Notes: generated from the sequence alone by a model not told the origin. DNA of 64,000 nucleotides from Pyrinomonadaceae bacterium (GCA_019186825.1 JABARP010000006.1:62001-126000), one strand, 5' to 3'. Counted from the stretch's first letter, positions 28,484 to 38,397 are shown. Made by a program: numbers and translations.

Positions 28484-28586
28484 ACACAACACGGGTCAAT
28501 ACGCTTTCTTGACCTTGGGTGTCCATCCAATTTTGCGTTTTTATTAGGCTTCTGGAGAGCCTTTTCCGGCAGGATTTCAATTTAAG

Positions 28587-30584
28587 ATGAGTTTCGACAA
28601 GACAAAGGCGATGCGAAATGCTGAAAAGTATGTCGCACAGGGGAAGATTCGACTCGCAATTTCCGAGTATCAAGCCGTCGTAGCCCACGATCCGCGGGAC
28701 ATCACGACGATGAACATGCTCGGCGACCTTCACGCAAAGACGTCCGAAAGGCGGCAGGCCGTGGAATGTTATATGAAGGTCGCAGAACACTATGCGACAC
28801 AAGGATTTGCCCAGAAAGCGATCGCGATCTACAACAAGGTCGCGCGGCTTCAGCCTGATTCGATCGAGGTCTCGACCAAACTTGCCGAGCTTTACAAGGT
28901 AAAGGGTTCGCTGAGCGAAGCGCGTTCTCACTACGAGACGCTTGCGAAACATTTTGAGGCTAGCGGCAAACGCATCGAGGCCCTTGCGATGTGGAAACAG
29001 ATCGCACTGCTCGACCCGAACAACACCGAGGTTTGCGTAAATCTTGGCGAATCGTATTTGAAAGAAGGCCAGGCTGAGGATGCTGCCGAGGCGTTCGCCG
29101 AAGCGGGCGGGCGATTTGGCCGCCATGGCGCGCACGAAGATGCGATCAAGATGTATCACCGCAGCCTTGATATTCAGCCCGATGCACTACGCACGCTCGA
29201 CGGGCTGATCCACTCTTATTCAGCTCTCGGACGCGTTTCCAAAGCGGTCGAGTTCCTCGAGGGAATTCTCGAAAAGGAGCCGTACAATCGCGACATCCTC
29301 TATCTCCTGATCGATTGTCACATTGATTCTCAGAATGCGGCCGGTGCAGAGCGTGCCGTTCTCAAACTTGTCGAGATAGAACCCGCAAACTACCCGAAGC
29401 TTCTTGACCTCGTCCGTCTCTATCTGAATACGAATGATCTTGATTCGGCAGCGCGGATCCTTTCGATGTCGTCCGAATACCTGCTCGCGGGCGGACAGGC
29501 CGATGAGTGCAAGCGTTGGATCGACGAGATTCTCGGGCACGATCCATCGCATGTACCCGCGCTGCGGCTGCTTGTGCGGTACAGTTCGTGGATCAAGGAC
29601 GAAGAGGCGTTTCGCGTTTCGCTTGAAAGGCTTGCGGTGTCCGCACGTGCGGCGAACGAGGTTGACGATGAGAGATTCGCACTCTCGCAGCTTGTCGTTG
29701 TACGGCCGTTCGAAACGCAGTTCAGCGAAAGGCTCGCAGAATTGAAAGAGCTTCATGGCTTTTCCGACGACGATGTGGATGCGGAGCTTCTCCGGGCCGG
29801 ATTCGACCAGCCGGAAACCGTCGCAGCCGAGATGGTTGCGGCTGAGGACCACACGCCGGTCGTCGTCGAGCCGGCTGTCGAAGAAGCGGCACCTGAACCC
29901 GTGGCATTTGCGGTCGAGCAGTCGAACGGCTTCGTCGCCGAGGTCGAAGCACCCGAGCCCGATGAACACAAGCTCGCAAAGGATCTTGAGAGCATTAGCT
30001 TTTACCTCGACAATGAATATCACGAGCTTGCGGCAAAAGCGATCGACGAGGTCGAGAAGGAATTCGGAGATCGTCCGGAGATCGTCGAGGTAAAGAAAAG
30101 GGTTGCGGCGCTGCGGAATAAGGCAGCTTCTCACCACGAACTGACGCTCGAAGACATGCGAAGCGAGTTCGGCTTGAACGACGAACTGCCATCGGACGAG
30201 GATTACGATACGAAATATCACACCGCCATTGCGTATCAGGAAATGGGATTGACCGAGGACGCGATCCGAATATTTCAGGAAGCGATCACCCTTGTTTCGC
30301 CGCTTGACGGCACGCGCAGATTCTTCCACTGTGCGAATCTGCTTGGTCATTGCTTTATGGCGACCGGGCACGCAAGCATGGCCGTAACATGGTTCTCGCG
30401 TGCTCTTGAGACGCCGAATCTGGATGATTCCGAGCGTCACGGCCTTTGGTACGAGCTCGCCACAGCCTACGACGCGGCGGGAAATTCGGTCGATGCTCAT
30501 CGTTTTTACGAGCAGGTCTATACCGAGAACGTGGATTTTCGAGACGTGGCAAGCCGCGTCCGAAGCGAGATGGCCGTGCATTAG
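28587..30584 (+). CDS. Large tetratricopeptide repeat protein
   Basis: The 665-residue protein is a chain of TPR units (for example ISEYQAVVAHDPRDITTMNM, AIAIYNKVARLQPDSIEVST and ALAMWKQIALLDPNNTEVCV). A charged, acidic linker rich in Glu, Pro and Ala occurs near residues 405-465, and further TPRs follow at the C-terminus. There is no signal peptide, so it is probably cytoplasmic. TPR proteins of this size usually serve as scaffolds; the partner is unknown. The upstream intergenic space of about 220 bp holds a possible promoter. Confidence 0.88.
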   Translation: MSFDKTKAMRNAEKYVAQGKIRLAISEYQAVVAHDPRDITTMNMLGDLHAKTSERRQAVECYMKVAEHYATQGFAQKAIAIYNKVARLQPDSIEVSTKLAELYKVKGSLSEARSHYETLAKHFEASGKRIEALAMWKQIALLDPNNTEVCVNLGESYLKEGQAEDAAEAFAEAGGRFGRHGAHEDAIKMYHRSLDIQPDALRTLDGLIHSYSALGRVSKAVEFLEGILEKEPYNRDILYLLIDCHIDSQNAAGAERAVLKLVEIEPANYPKLLDLVRLYLNTNDLDSAARILSMSSEYLLAGGQADECKRWIDEILGHDPSHVPALRLLVRYSSWIKDEEAFRVSLERLAVSARAANEVDDERFALSQLVVVRPFETQFSERLAELKELHGFSDDDVDAELLRAGFDQPETVAAEMVAAEDHTPVVVEPAVEEAAPEPVAFAVEQSNGFVAEVEAPEPDEHKLAKDLESISFYLDNEYHELAAKAIDEVEKEFGDRPEIVEVKKRVAALRNKAASHHELTLEDMRSEFGLNDELPSDEDYDTKYHTAIAYQEMGLTEDAIRIFQEAITLVSPLDGTRRFFHCANLLGHCFMATGHASMAVTWFSRALETPNLDDSERHGLWYELATAYDAAGNSVDAHRFYEQVYTENVDFRDVASRVRSEMAVH

Positions 30585-30610
30585 AGATAGTTTTCGAAAT
30601 CGTGTTTAGT

Positions 30611-30616
30611 TATAAT
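30611..30616 (+). promoter_or_regulatory. -10 box close to the small membrane protein start
   Basis: TATAAT lies 10 bases before the ATG at 30627, the same spacing as at 868-884. There is no Shine-Dalgarno, and the -35 is weak. Confidence 0.45.
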
Positions 30617-30626
30617 TTGACGGTAT

Positions 30627-30923
30627 ATGGTGGAACGCCTGACCGTCATTTTTTTTATCATCCTGTGTCTGCTCCTGGGGCTGTATCTCATTTTGTCTCC
30701 GTGGGACGCGCTCTTTGGCCCGTGGGCGGACAATTATTTGCTCGCGTTCGTAGCGGATAAGGCGGGAATGCCGGTCATTCAACGCGCCGTGGCATCGACG
30801 TGGTTTCGCGGAGCGGTAACGGGATTGGGCGTCCTCAACATTATCATTGCCGTCTGGGAGATCTTCAGCTTCAATAAGACGGTTGCGATGCTCCACAAAC
30901 TAAATCCCACTGAGACGAAATGA
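30627..30923 (+). CDS. Small membrane protein coupled to thiE
   Basis: The 98-residue protein has two hydrophobic segments, at about 6-28 and 62-83, and a short soluble tail. It is not a known thiamine gene. Its stop overlaps the thiE start by four bases and a -10 box sits close before it, so it heads the thiE-thiD unit. It might be a transporter subunit or a membrane anchor, but nothing in the sequence shows which. Confidence 0.72.
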   Translation: MVERLTVIFFIILCLLLGLYLILSPWDALFGPWADNYLLAFVADKAGMPVIQRAVASTWFRGAVTGLGVLNIIIAVWEIFSFNKTVAMLHKLNPTETK

Positions 30924-31540
30924 ACCTTGGCCGTCCCCTCACCTATCTGATCACAAGCGGACAACTTACCGAGGATAATTTTGCGACCGAGGCGAACGGA
31001 TATGTAGATCGCCTCTTTGCGGCATCTACGGACGGCGTCGACGTCATCCAGATCCGCGAAAAGGCTCTATCGGCACGGAACCTGAGCGAACTCACACGCC
31101 GCCTCGTCGAGAAACTAAAGACTCTACCAACTAAGGTCCTTGTGAACGACCGTGCAGATATTGCTGCCGCTATGGACTGTGACGGCGTACATCTGACGAC
31201 GGGTTCGTTGCCGATAGCGGTCGTACGCCGGATCGTTGGCGATGCTGCATTGATAAGCTGCTCTACGCACACTATCGAAGAGGTGGAACGGGCCGCCGCA
31301 GAGGGAGCCGACATAATTCTATTCGGGCCCGTATTTGCGTCGCCGGGGAAAGGCCGGCCTGTCGGCCTCGATACGCTTGTCAGGGCAGCGAAGGCGGCTA
31401 GACAGTCAAAACTCGTGGCTCTCGGCGGCATCGACGAACTGAACTTTCAAGAGGCATTGGGTGCCGGTGCGACAGGCGTTGCGGCAATTCGGGCGCTGAA
31501 CGATGTGCGATCGCGGCGTGCGATAATCGAGAAGTTATGA
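30920..31540 (+). CDS. thiE: Thiamine phosphate synthase
   Basis: The 206-residue protein is a TIM barrel with ThiE motifs: VIQIREKAL, LVNDRADIAA, CDGVHL, and GPVFASPGKGRPVGL for the phosphate site. It joins HMP-PP and thiazole phosphate to thiamine phosphate. It overlaps both neighbours by four bases, forming a tight unit with thiD. No TPP riboswitch (CUGAGA-type) is seen upstream. A TenI-type isomerase function is the only alternative. Confidence 0.92.
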   Translation: MNLGRPLTYLITSGQLTEDNFATEANGYVDRLFAASTDGVDVIQIREKALSARNLSELTRRLVEKLKTLPTKVLVNDRADIAAAMDCDGVHLTTGSLPIAVVRRIVGDAALISCSTHTIEEVERAAAEGADIILFGPVFASPGKGRPVGLDTLVRAAKAARQSKLVALGGIDELNFQEALGAGATGVAAIRALNDVRSRRAIIEKL

Positions 31541-32334
31541 ACGATAATGGAACGCGGCCCGTTTGCATGACGATCGCCGGGGTCGATCCGTCCGGCGGTG
31601 CGGGCGTGCTTGCCGACATTAAGACGTTCTCGCGGCACGGTTGCTTCGGCACGGGAGCAATTACTTCGCTCACATTCCAAAATACGACGGGCGTTTTTGG
31701 GGCCGCCTCACAGTCCGCAGAAACGGTTTACGAGCAGATCAAGGCGGTTGCCGAAGATATGAAGATCGGGGCAGTCAAGACCGGAATGCTGCCGACGCGG
31801 GACGTGATCGAAACGGTTGCGAATTGCGTCGCAGAGTTTCGTTTGCAGAATCTCGTGGTCGACCCTGTCGTGCGTTCGACCTCCGGGTTCGATCTGATCG
31901 ACGATGCGGCGCTTGCGGCACTTGTCGAGAAACTTTTCCCGATCGCGGTCGTCGTAACGCCGAACCTTGCTGAGGCCGAACGGATCGTCGGCAGCAAGAT
32001 CGCGTCGGTCGATGAAATGCACACGGCCGGCAGGAAAATGTTAGGCCTTGGTGCGAAGGCCGTACTGATAAAGGGCGGACATTCGATTGAGGCAGTTCCG
32101 GAGAAGGCCGTCGATCGTCTTTATCTTGCGGATGAAGTGCGCGAAGTCGAGGCGGAATTCATCGCGGGCGAACCGGTACACGGCACGGGCTGTGCTCTTT
32201 CCGCAGCGATCGCAGCGAATCTAGCGCACGGCAAAGACCTTTTTGCCGCGATCGAAGATGCGAAAGCATTCGTTACCGGTGCTATCCGAAACGCGGTGAT
32301 GGTCGGGCAAGGAAATCGTCCCGTGAATGTGTAG
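31537..32334 (+). CDS. thiD: Hydroxymethylpyrimidine/phosphomethylpyrimidine kinase
   Basis: The 265-residue ribokinase-fold protein has MTIAGVDPSGGAGVLADIKT at its N-terminus and GTGCALSAAIAANLA with the anion hole and catalytic region. VVTPNLAEAERI and VLIKGGH are typical of ThiD. It phosphorylates HMP to HMP-PP, the substrate of ThiE encoded directly upstream with a 4-base overlap. The stop TAG is directly followed by the reversed stop of the next, convergent gene. Confidence 0.94.
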   Translation: MNDNGTRPVCMTIAGVDPSGGAGVLADIKTFSRHGCFGTGAITSLTFQNTTGVFGAASQSAETVYEQIKAVAEDMKIGAVKTGMLPTRDVIETVANCVAEFRLQNLVVDPVVRSTSGFDLIDDAALAALVEKLFPIAVVVTPNLAEAERIVGSKIASVDEMHTAGRKMLGLGAKAVLIKGGHSIEAVPEKAVDRLYLADEVREVEAEFIAGEPVHGTGCALSAAIAANLAHGKDLFAAIEDAKAFVTGAIRNAVMVGQGNRPVNV

Positions 32335-33195
32335 CTATTTTGCCGGCGTGAAGATCGATGGGCTAACGTAAGTTACGCCGAAGGTGATCCCGGTACGCGG
32401 AGTGTTTTTTGTGATACCGAAAGCGGCCGCCGTATCGAAACGCAATCCCGAAGCACGAAATTGAGCGCCGACCCTTAACTGACCGAGACTCTCCGTGCCG
32501 ATCGGAGCGTTTCGCCGTGTGCTTGCCCGGCCGTTGATCTCGCTTACAATATTAACGTGGTCGGTGATCCGATAAATGCCGGCTAGTCCGTAAAGGATGA
32601 CGTCATTCTGAGAGAAACGGTCAAGCGGCGCGGACATTAGGCCGATCCCGATGTTGCCCATCAAATTCATCCGCGGGGTGCCAGCAACGAAGCTGCCGAA
32701 CTTCTTTTGCAATAAGATCTTGCTGAAAATGTTTATCTGATTCGTGCCGATACCCTTTGCCTGGTCGGTATTCGGCAATTCGTAACCGAATTTAAGGCCG
32801 AGAGCAGGCAGATGTTTCGTCTCGTTTCGAAGCTTTATCTTTGCCGAGACCGTGATATCGCCGAAATCGTGGGTCGAATTTCCGCGAATGTTCAGCGGAA
32901 TGGAAGGTGATGTGATGGAATCGATCGAAACGTAATTCTGCAATACGCCTTCGATCTGAAGCTCTACGTTCGAGGCGATCCCCGTTTTGATCCGAATGTC
33001 GCCAACCCGGGTGAGGTCGCCCTCCATTCCCGCGAGAGGGAATCTAGCATCCTGATAGAAATCGACTCCCGCGCTGATCTCAAGTGAACCAGCGGGCGTG
33101 ATGTCAATATCGTCGGTCAAAAGCGGCCTTTGCTGCGCGGACACCTGGAACGCGAACGCGAGCATTGAGATGCAGAAAATAATGGCCGTTCTCAC
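32335..33195 (-). CDS. Secreted beta-barrel (porin/transporter-like) protein
   Basis: The 286-residue protein starts with GTG and has a signal peptide ending VSAQQ. It then shows alternating hydrophobic and polar strands ([29 protein letters not shown]) and ends [11 protein letters not shown]. This pattern suits an outer-membrane beta-barrel of a transporter-like family. An earlier in-frame ATG lies inside purH and is rejected because the signal peptide begins at the GTG. A weak -10-like CAAAAT lies seven bases upstream. Confidence 0.7.
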   Translation of the reverse strand: MRTAIIFCISMLAFAFQVSAQQRPLLTDDIDITPAGSLEISAGVDFYQDARFPLAGMEGDLTRVGDIRIKTGIASNVELQIEGVLQNYVSIDSITSPSIPLNIRGNSTHDFGDITVSAKIKLRNETKHLPALGLKFGYELPNTDQAKGIGTNQINIFSKILLQKKFGSFVAGTPRMNLMGNIGIGLMSAPLDRFSQNDVILYGLAGIYRITDHVNIVSEINGRASTRRNAPIGTESLGQLRVGAQFRASGLRFDTAAAFGITKNTPRTGITFGVTYVSPSIFTPAK

Positions 33196-33238
33196 GAGAG
33201 GTATTTTGCCACGCAATATTCGGATTCCGCAATGGCGA

Positions 33239-34798
33239 TCAATGCCTAAAATGCCTGATGCCTGTAAAGACCATCGCAATGCCATGCTCATCGGCAGCTT
33301 CGATGGATTCGGCGTCCCTTACGGAGCCGCCCGGCTGAATGATCGCTGAGGCACCAAAACGTGCGGCTTCGTCAACATTATCGCGAAACGGGAAGAACGC
33401 GTCGGATGCGACCGCCGAACCTTTGAGTTCGAGGTCGAAGCGTTCGGCACGCGAGGCCGCGATCCGCACCGAATCAACCCGATTCATCTGGCCGGCGCCG
33501 ACACCAAGCGTCTGGACGGCATTCGCAAAAACGATCGCGTTCGATTTGACGTGTTTGCAGACTGTCCATGCGAGCATTAGGGAACGCATTTCTTCGTCGG
33601 TCGGTGCGCGTTTTGTAACGACCTGCAGGTCGCCTTCCGCAATCACGTGTAGGTCGGCGGATTGCATTAGATAGCCGCCCGAGATCTGGCGAATTGCGTT
33701 CAGCTCGGGCGTGCCTTTGTCGACGCGGAGAACGCGCACATTCTTTTTCGTTGCTAATACCTCGAGGGCGTCAGCATCAAAATCGGGCGCGACGACCACC
33801 TCGCTAAAGATCTCGATGACAAGCTTGGCGGTTTCCGCATCGACCTTGCGGTTGAATGCGACGATGCCGCCAAACGCCGATACCGGGTCGGTCGAGAGGG
33901 CCCACTTGTAGGCTTCTGAAAGAGAATTGCCGACGCCGACGCCCGACGGATTCGTGTGCTTGATGATCGCTGCGGCAGGTTCGGCGAAGTCGTTCACAAG
34001 GCTCCATGCCGCATCGGTATCGACGTAGTTGTTGAACGACATCTCCTTTCCGTGGAGTTGTTCGGCGTTCGCGACACCAGATGCCTGCGTGGTGTAGAGC
34101 CCCGCTTTTTGATGCGGGTTTTCGCCATAGCGGAGGTCGGCGGCCTTCGTTGCCGAGATGTTCAATGCGGACGGAAATTCGCCTTCCCCAACATCGGCCG
34201 AGGCGTCAGAAAGGTATTTCGTGATAGCCGCGTCATATTCCGACGTTCGTTTGTAGGCGGCAGCGGCGAGTTTTGCACGCGTCTCAAGGCTGATCGAACC
34301 GTCGTTTTCGCGAAGCTCGCGAGCGATCTCGTCATACATTTTCGTGTCCGTGATGACCGCGACGCTTCGCCAATTCTTCGACGCAGACCGGATCATCGCG
34401 GGGCCGCCGATGTCAATATTCTCGACGGCCTCTTCGAGCGTTACGCCCGCTTTCGCGATCGTGTTTTCGAAGGGATAGAGGTTCACGACGACGAGGTCGA
34501 TCGGCGTGATGTCGTGCTCCTTCATTGAGGCGATATGTTCGTCGTTATCGCGAAGTGCGAGAAACGCGCCGTGGATCTTCGGGTGGAGCGTTTTGACGCG
34601 GCCGTCCATCATCTCGGGGAAACCTGTAACCTCGGAGACGTCAGTGACGTCAAAACCGGCACTACGCAGGCTGTTCGCGGTACCGCCGGTCGAGATGAGT
34701 TCGACGCCGAATTCCGCAAGCACGGCTGCGAATTCATTCAGTCGGGCCTTATCGGAAACGCTCAATAGAGCACGCTTGATCTTTACTGGGTTGGACAT
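33239..34798 (-). CDS. purH: Bifunctional AICAR transformylase / IMP cyclohydrolase
   Basis: The 519-residue protein is full-length PurH. The N-terminal IMP cyclohydrolase domain has [14 protein letters not shown] and [16 protein letters not shown]. The C-terminal AICAR transformylase domain includes [20 protein letters not shown]. It carries out the last two steps of IMP synthesis using 10-formyl-THF. It is monocistronic, and an intrinsic terminator on the same strand separates it from the small gene upstream. Confidence 0.96.
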   Translation of the reverse strand: MSNPVKIKRALLSVSDKARLNEFAAVLAEFGVELISTGGTANSLRSAGFDVTDVSEVTGFPEMMDGRVKTLHPKIHGAFLALRDNDEHIASMKEHDITPIDLVVVNLYPFENTIAKAGVTLEEAVENIDIGGPAMIRSASKNWRSVAVITDTKMYDEIARELRENDGSISLETRAKLAAAAYKRTSEYDAAITKYLSDASADVGEGEFPSALNISATKAADLRYGENPHQKAGLYTTQASGVANAEQLHGKEMSFNNYVDTDAAWSLVNDFAEPAAAIIKHTNPSGVGVGNSLSEAYKWALSTDPVSAFGGIVAFNRKVDAETAKLVIEIFSEVVVAPDFDADALEVLATKKNVRVLRVDKGTPELNAIRQISGGYLMQSADLHVIAEGDLQVVTKRAPTDEEMRSLMLAWTVCKHVKSNAIVFANAVQTLGVGAGQMNRVDSVRIAASRAERFDLELKGSAVASDAFFPFRDNVDEAARFGASAIIQPGGSVRDAESIEAADEHGIAMVFTGIRHFRH

Positions 34799-34843
34799 TA
34801 TGTGGATTCAAAGGTTCAAAAACAAAAAGGTCGAAAATAAAAT

Positions 34844-34870
34844 GAAAAAGCGGCCTCAGATGAGCCGCCG
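34844..34870 (-). terminator. Intrinsic terminator upstream of purH on the minus strand
   Basis: Read on the minus strand, GCGGC and GCCGC with an inner CTCA/TGAG stem form a hairpin followed by a T run. It terminates transcription entering from the right, supporting a transcribed unit between 34870 and about 35050. Confidence 0.65.
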
Positions 34871-34961
34871 TTAGCTAATTTCTTTAAACGCGCACCGAGA
34901 TAGGCGGGATGCTTTGCGAAATCGCGTGTTTGTGATGCCGTACCCCAAGCCTTTCGTCCGT

Positions 34962-35039
34962 TCAGAAAAAAAAGCGGCCGATGAACAGCAGACTGAGCAC
35001 CAACGCGATCGCGTAAATGACGACTTTGATAAGACTCAT
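34962..35039 (-). CDS. Possible 25-residue membrane peptide
   Basis: An ATG-started frame encodes MSLIKVVIYAIALVLSLLFI and then GRFFF, a single transmembrane helix with a short basic-to-aromatic end. A -10-like TATTTT lies six bases before the ATG, and an intrinsic terminator lies about 90 bases after the stop on the same strand. These signals suggest a real small transcription unit. It is too short for family assignment. Confidence 0.45.
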   Translation of the reverse strand: MSLIKVVIYAIALVLSLLFIGRFFF

Positions 35040-35140
35040 AAAGATAAAATACTCTAGGAAGAGGTATTACCAGTTCATGCGCCAACGGGAGAGTTCTTAT
35101 CGCGAAACTATTATCTTATTTGTTCCGTAAGCCCAAGTCA

Positions 35141-36598
35141 ATGCGTGGAAAAACGGGTTTTCGCCTGCTTGCGGCGGTTCTTTTGACCGCTGCGTCCGCG
35201 GTCGCATTCTACGGCCAGGCGGTCGAGGTCGAGATCAAAGTGAATCCTCAACGCACGGGCGTTGAGGTCACGGGCAAATTCATCGACGGCGGCGAGGTCC
35301 GCAATATCAGCTTCGAACGCGAATTTGCCGGCGTTTCGGGCCTTGCGGACCGTATCTCGGGGCTGAAGCTGTTCGATAGCTCGGGCGGACCTGTCGACCA
35401 CAAGGCTTTTGTGCCCGGCGAATATCGGGCTTCGAGGCCCGTGAGCGGCTTTTCATACGCGGTGGATCTCAAGAATCCCACGAAGTATGACGAGACGCAC
35501 GTTTCGTGGTTCCGCGGCGAACGTGGAGTTTTGTTCCTCGCGGATCTGCTTCCACTCGCGCTTGGGTCTTCGTCGCCTGCGGCCACGGTCCGAATCTCGG
35601 GCGAAAGAGGCATACTTCCTAACGCCTCCTGCACTTCAGAGAACTCCGGGATTTTTCGCTGCGCGGATCGCGCTAGGGCAGTGTTTGCTTTCTCGGACGC
35701 ATTTCGCACGATCGATACGGGCGATCCGCGGCTATTGTTGCGTGTCGAGGGAGAACGGCAATTCGACGACGATGCAGCTGCGAAAGAAGCACGAGAGATC
35801 TTCGAGAAATACGTGAAATTGTTTGGCGGAGTGCCGAACGGCCCGTTCGCGATCACGCTGATGCGTTTGACCGATGCGACGCAGCCGGGCAGTTGGCAGG
35901 CAGATACGCGGGGGCAGGATGTCCTGATATTTTCGGCTGATCCGGCGTTTCGGTCGCAGGCGCTTCAGACGCTAAGTGTGCCGCTACGCCACGAACTTTT
36001 TCACCTTTGGCTGCCGAACGGCGTTGACCTTTCGGGACGATACGACTGGTTCTATGAGGGAGCGGCCCTTTATACGGCTCAAAGGCTTGGTGTTGCGATG
36101 AACCGCACACGTTTTGACGATCTTGTCTCCTCGCTCTCGGCGGCGATGGCGTATGACCGAACGGCACCGAAGGGCTTATCGCTTGCGATGGCAGGCGATA
36201 CGCGTTGGAGCGGAAACGCCCGGACGCTGTATGCCCGCGGGATGCTCGCAGCATTCATTCTCGATCTAGAGCTTTTGAAGAGAAGTAAGGGAAGGCATTC
36301 GCTTGAGGATGTTTTGAGAAAACTTTTCAGCGAACACAGCCGTCGAAAAGGCTCAGGAGCCGAAGCGACGGCAGCGATCATCGGTGCTTTTGCTACTTTT
36401 GACAACACCGGGCAACTCGTAAAGGAGATTCTCAACCGAACTGAACCGCTCGATCTTGCGGCGGCGTTGGCGAATTCGGGATTTGAGTTTTCGGACTCGG
36501 GCCGCGGCCTAAAAGTCAAAGAAAAGCCTGACTCGAAGGAAAAGGCGATTTTGAATAAGCTAGGTTATAATAACTGGCGAAAACTTTCTTCGCGTTAA
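35141..36598 (+). CDS. Secreted M61-like metallopeptidase
   Basis: The 485-residue precursor has a signal peptide to about residue 27. The zinc motif HELFH lies at 284-288, with a third ligand E306 in YEGAALYTA, the spacing of gluzincin peptidases. The N-terminal region is beta-rich, as in M61 glycyl aminopeptidases. The start MRGKTGF is chosen for its signal peptide. It probably acts outside the inner membrane; the substrate is unknown. The SH3 lipoprotein gene follows six bases later. Confidence 0.78.
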   Translation: MRGKTGFRLLAAVLLTAASAVAFYGQAVEVEIKVNPQRTGVEVTGKFIDGGEVRNISFEREFAGVSGLADRISGLKLFDSSGGPVDHKAFVPGEYRASRPVSGFSYAVDLKNPTKYDETHVSWFRGERGVLFLADLLPLALGSSSPAATVRISGERGILPNASCTSENSGIFRCADRARAVFAFSDAFRTIDTGDPRLLLRVEGERQFDDDAAAKEAREIFEKYVKLFGGVPNGPFAITLMRLTDATQPGSWQADTRGQDVLIFSADPAFRSQALQTLSVPLRHELFHLWLPNGVDLSGRYDWFYEGAALYTAQRLGVAMNRTRFDDLVSSLSAAMAYDRTAPKGLSLAMAGDTRWSGNARTLYARGMLAAFILDLELLKRSKGRHSLEDVLRKLFSEHSRRKGSGAEATAAIIGAFATFDNTGQLVKEILNRTEPLDLAAALANSGFEFSDSGRGLKVKEKPDSKEKAILNKLGYNNWRKLSSR

Positions 36599-36604
36599 CG
36601 TTTA

Positions 36605-37753
36605 ATGATGCGTTTCAGATCAAGATATTTTTTTGCGGCCCTGGCCGTGCTTGGCCTTTTCCAGGTCGGCTGCACTTACATCGACCAGGCTTTCTCGGGC
36701 GTTACGAGTGCCCTCGGCGTAACGGATACCGCGACCGTGATAGCGAAAACCGCGCAGATCCGCACGTCCTATGCGGTCGTGGCGGCTGATGTTCTTGAAG
36801 TGAATCGCGGCGACCGACTCGATGTTCTCGACAAGATGGAGTTCGAGAAAGTGCTTTGGTTCCGGGTTCGCGCACATGATCCGGAAGCGACCGAAGGTTG
36901 GATCGAGGCGCAGAACGTCATTACGAGCGAGACGCTTGAAAAAAGCAAGAAACTCGCCGAGGGCTTTGGCGACCGCTCGCCTCAAGCATCGGGCATCATC
37001 CGCGCTGCTTCGAATCTTCGTGCGCAGCCGGATATGAACGCCGAGAATATTCTGTTCAAGCTCGCAAAAGGCTCGACGTTCGAGATAATGTCGTGGAAAT
37101 TTGTGCCAAAGACGGAGGCTCCGGACGTAGACGACGGAGCTCCGGACGGGAATCCTGCATCGAAGAAAGAAAAGAATGAGGAGATCGAGGCGGCAAAGGT
37201 TGCAGGCGAACCCGAGAAGATCGACGACAAATACGACATTTGGTACGAGGTAAAGCTCGATCCATCGGTCTCGCCGGCTCCGGCGGGCTGGCTTTTCGGC
37301 CGGCAGGTCGATCTGCAGGTGCCGAGCGACATCTCGTTCTTCCAGCAGAATAATCGCAAATTCGTTACCTGGCAGCGGATCGACGCGGACAACGCCGATA
37401 AGAACCGCACAGGCCGTGCATCGACGCCGGGAAGCTACGTGATCCTGACGCGCACGAATCTCGTCAAAGCGATCGACGGTGTCGAGCCGGATTTTGACGG
37501 GATTCTCGTACTCGCTTTTGATAAATACGACCAGAATTACTACACCGTTTGGCGAAATCCGCCGGGGACGGACGTTTGGGGTCAACTGCCGCTACGGATG
37601 GAAGGACAGGGCGACAACAAGACGTTCAGCATCAAGCTGCGGAATCAGAATGGCCAGGTCGACGAACGAAAATTCGTGATCTTCAAGGATCGCAATCGTA
37701 TGCGCGTAACGCCGCCGGAGGACATCGCGCAGTATCAGTTCAAGAGCAAATGA
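36605..37753 (+). CDS. Lipoprotein with bacterial SH3 domains
   Basis: The 382-residue precursor has a lipobox (GLFQVGC, Cys at about residue 23). Two SH3-like regions follow: TAQIRTSYAVVAADVLEVNR around 48-110, and AASNLRAQPDMNAENILFKL around 133-240. A Lys/Glu-rich linker with a run of charged residues lies in between. SH3b domains often bind cell wall. Its stop overlaps the start of the Smr gene by four bases. A second ATG follows the first directly. Confidence 0.75.
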   Translation: MMRFRSRYFFAALAVLGLFQVGCTYIDQAFSGVTSALGVTDTATVIAKTAQIRTSYAVVAADVLEVNRGDRLDVLDKMEFEKVLWFRVRAHDPEATEGWIEAQNVITSETLEKSKKLAEGFGDRSPQASGIIRAASNLRAQPDMNAENILFKLAKGSTFEIMSWKFVPKTEAPDVDDGAPDGNPASKKEKNEEIEAAKVAGEPEKIDDKYDIWYEVKLDPSVSPAPAGWLFGRQVDLQVPSDISFFQQNNRKFVTWQRIDADNADKNRTGRASTPGSYVILTRTNLVKAIDGVEPDFDGILVLAFDKYDQNYYTVWRNPPGTDVWGQLPLRMEGQGDNKTFSIKLRNQNGQVDERKFVIFKDRNRMRVTPPEDIAQYQFKSK

Positions 37754-38028
37754 TGGACGCCGAAGAGCCTTTTGAGGTCGAGATCACCGATTCGATCGAC
37801 CTGCATGCGTTCCGTCCGGCGGACGTGCGATCGGTCGTTGAAGAATATCTTGCCGAAGCTCACAAGCGCGGATTTCGCGTCGTCCGCCTGATACACGGAA
37901 AAGGCGTCGGCATACAGAGAGAGATCGTTCGCAAGGTGTTGTCCGAGACGGATTTTGTGAAGGGATTTAAGAACGCACCGGAATTCTCCGGAAGTTGGGG
38001 AGCGACGATCGCAGAGCTTGACGTTTAG
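37750..38028 (+). CDS. Stand-alone Smr domain protein
   Basis: This 92-residue protein is nearly all Smr domain. It has the conserved LHAF at the beginning (DLHxF region), then RVVRLIHGKGVGIQREIVRK. The same domain forms the C-terminus of MutS2, where it acts as a nuclease, and other small Smr proteins have similar activity. The start MMDAEEPFEVEI sits in a 4-base overlap with the SH3 lipoprotein gene. It is cytoplasmic, with likely nuclease activity inferred from family only. Confidence 0.88.
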   Translation: MMDAEEPFEVEITDSIDLHAFRPADVRSVVEEYLAEAHKRGFRVVRLIHGKGVGIQREIVRKVLSETDFVKGFKNAPEFSGSWGATIAELDV

Positions 38029-38291
38029 TTGCGGTCGTCAAGGATATCGGCCCAGGCTTCGTCGTTCTTTTCGATCTCGATGCCGTGCATTTCAAGCAGG
38101 GCATCCTTTTCGGCGAGGTTTTCTTCTAACAACTCTATCTTATGACGGAGGTGTTTTGCGTCCCGTTCCAGCAGACGCGTGTGATCCACACGCATCCTGT
38201 AAAGCCTCTCGAGATAGAAGATAAACGTTAACTGCAGGCCGATCACGCCAGCCAATACGAAAAGAAGTCCTAGAAGGATGTAGGTGAACAT
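38025..38291 (-). CDS. Small membrane protein with coiled coil
   Basis: The 88-residue protein starts MFTYILLGLLFVLAGVIGLQ, a single transmembrane helix. A long charged helix follows with heptad pattern (HTRLLERDAKHLRHKIELLE and ENLAEKDALLEMHG), which should form a coiled coil on the cytoplasmic side. There is no family assignment. It ends with a 4-base overlap (TTAG) with the convergent Smr gene. A TATAAT lies about 40 bases upstream. Confidence 0.7.
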   Translation of the reverse strand: MFTYILLGLLFVLAGVIGLQLTFIFYLERLYRMRVDHTRLLERDAKHLRHKIELLEENLAEKDALLEMHGIEIEKNDEAWADILDDRN

Positions 38292-38397
38292 TGTCTGATA
38301 CTGCTGTCTTTGTTGACCGTTAAAATAATTATACTCTTGACCGCAGCCATTTTGAAACGTAAAACTTAGGGTGATCCGACTTTGAGGTAAAAGCATT

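Noticed and set aside
29220-30581. A 453-codon minus-strand frame opposite the TPR gene
   Set aside because: It is antisense to a clear TPR coding sequence, has no recognised domain and an odd, arginine- and cysteine-rich composition. Similar long antisense frames at 36620-37585, 58234-59187, 11463-12467 and 15712-16698 were rejected for the same reason.
30585-30626. TPP riboswitch upstream of the thiamine genes
   Set aside because: There is no CUGAGA-type core, and the space is only 42 bases.
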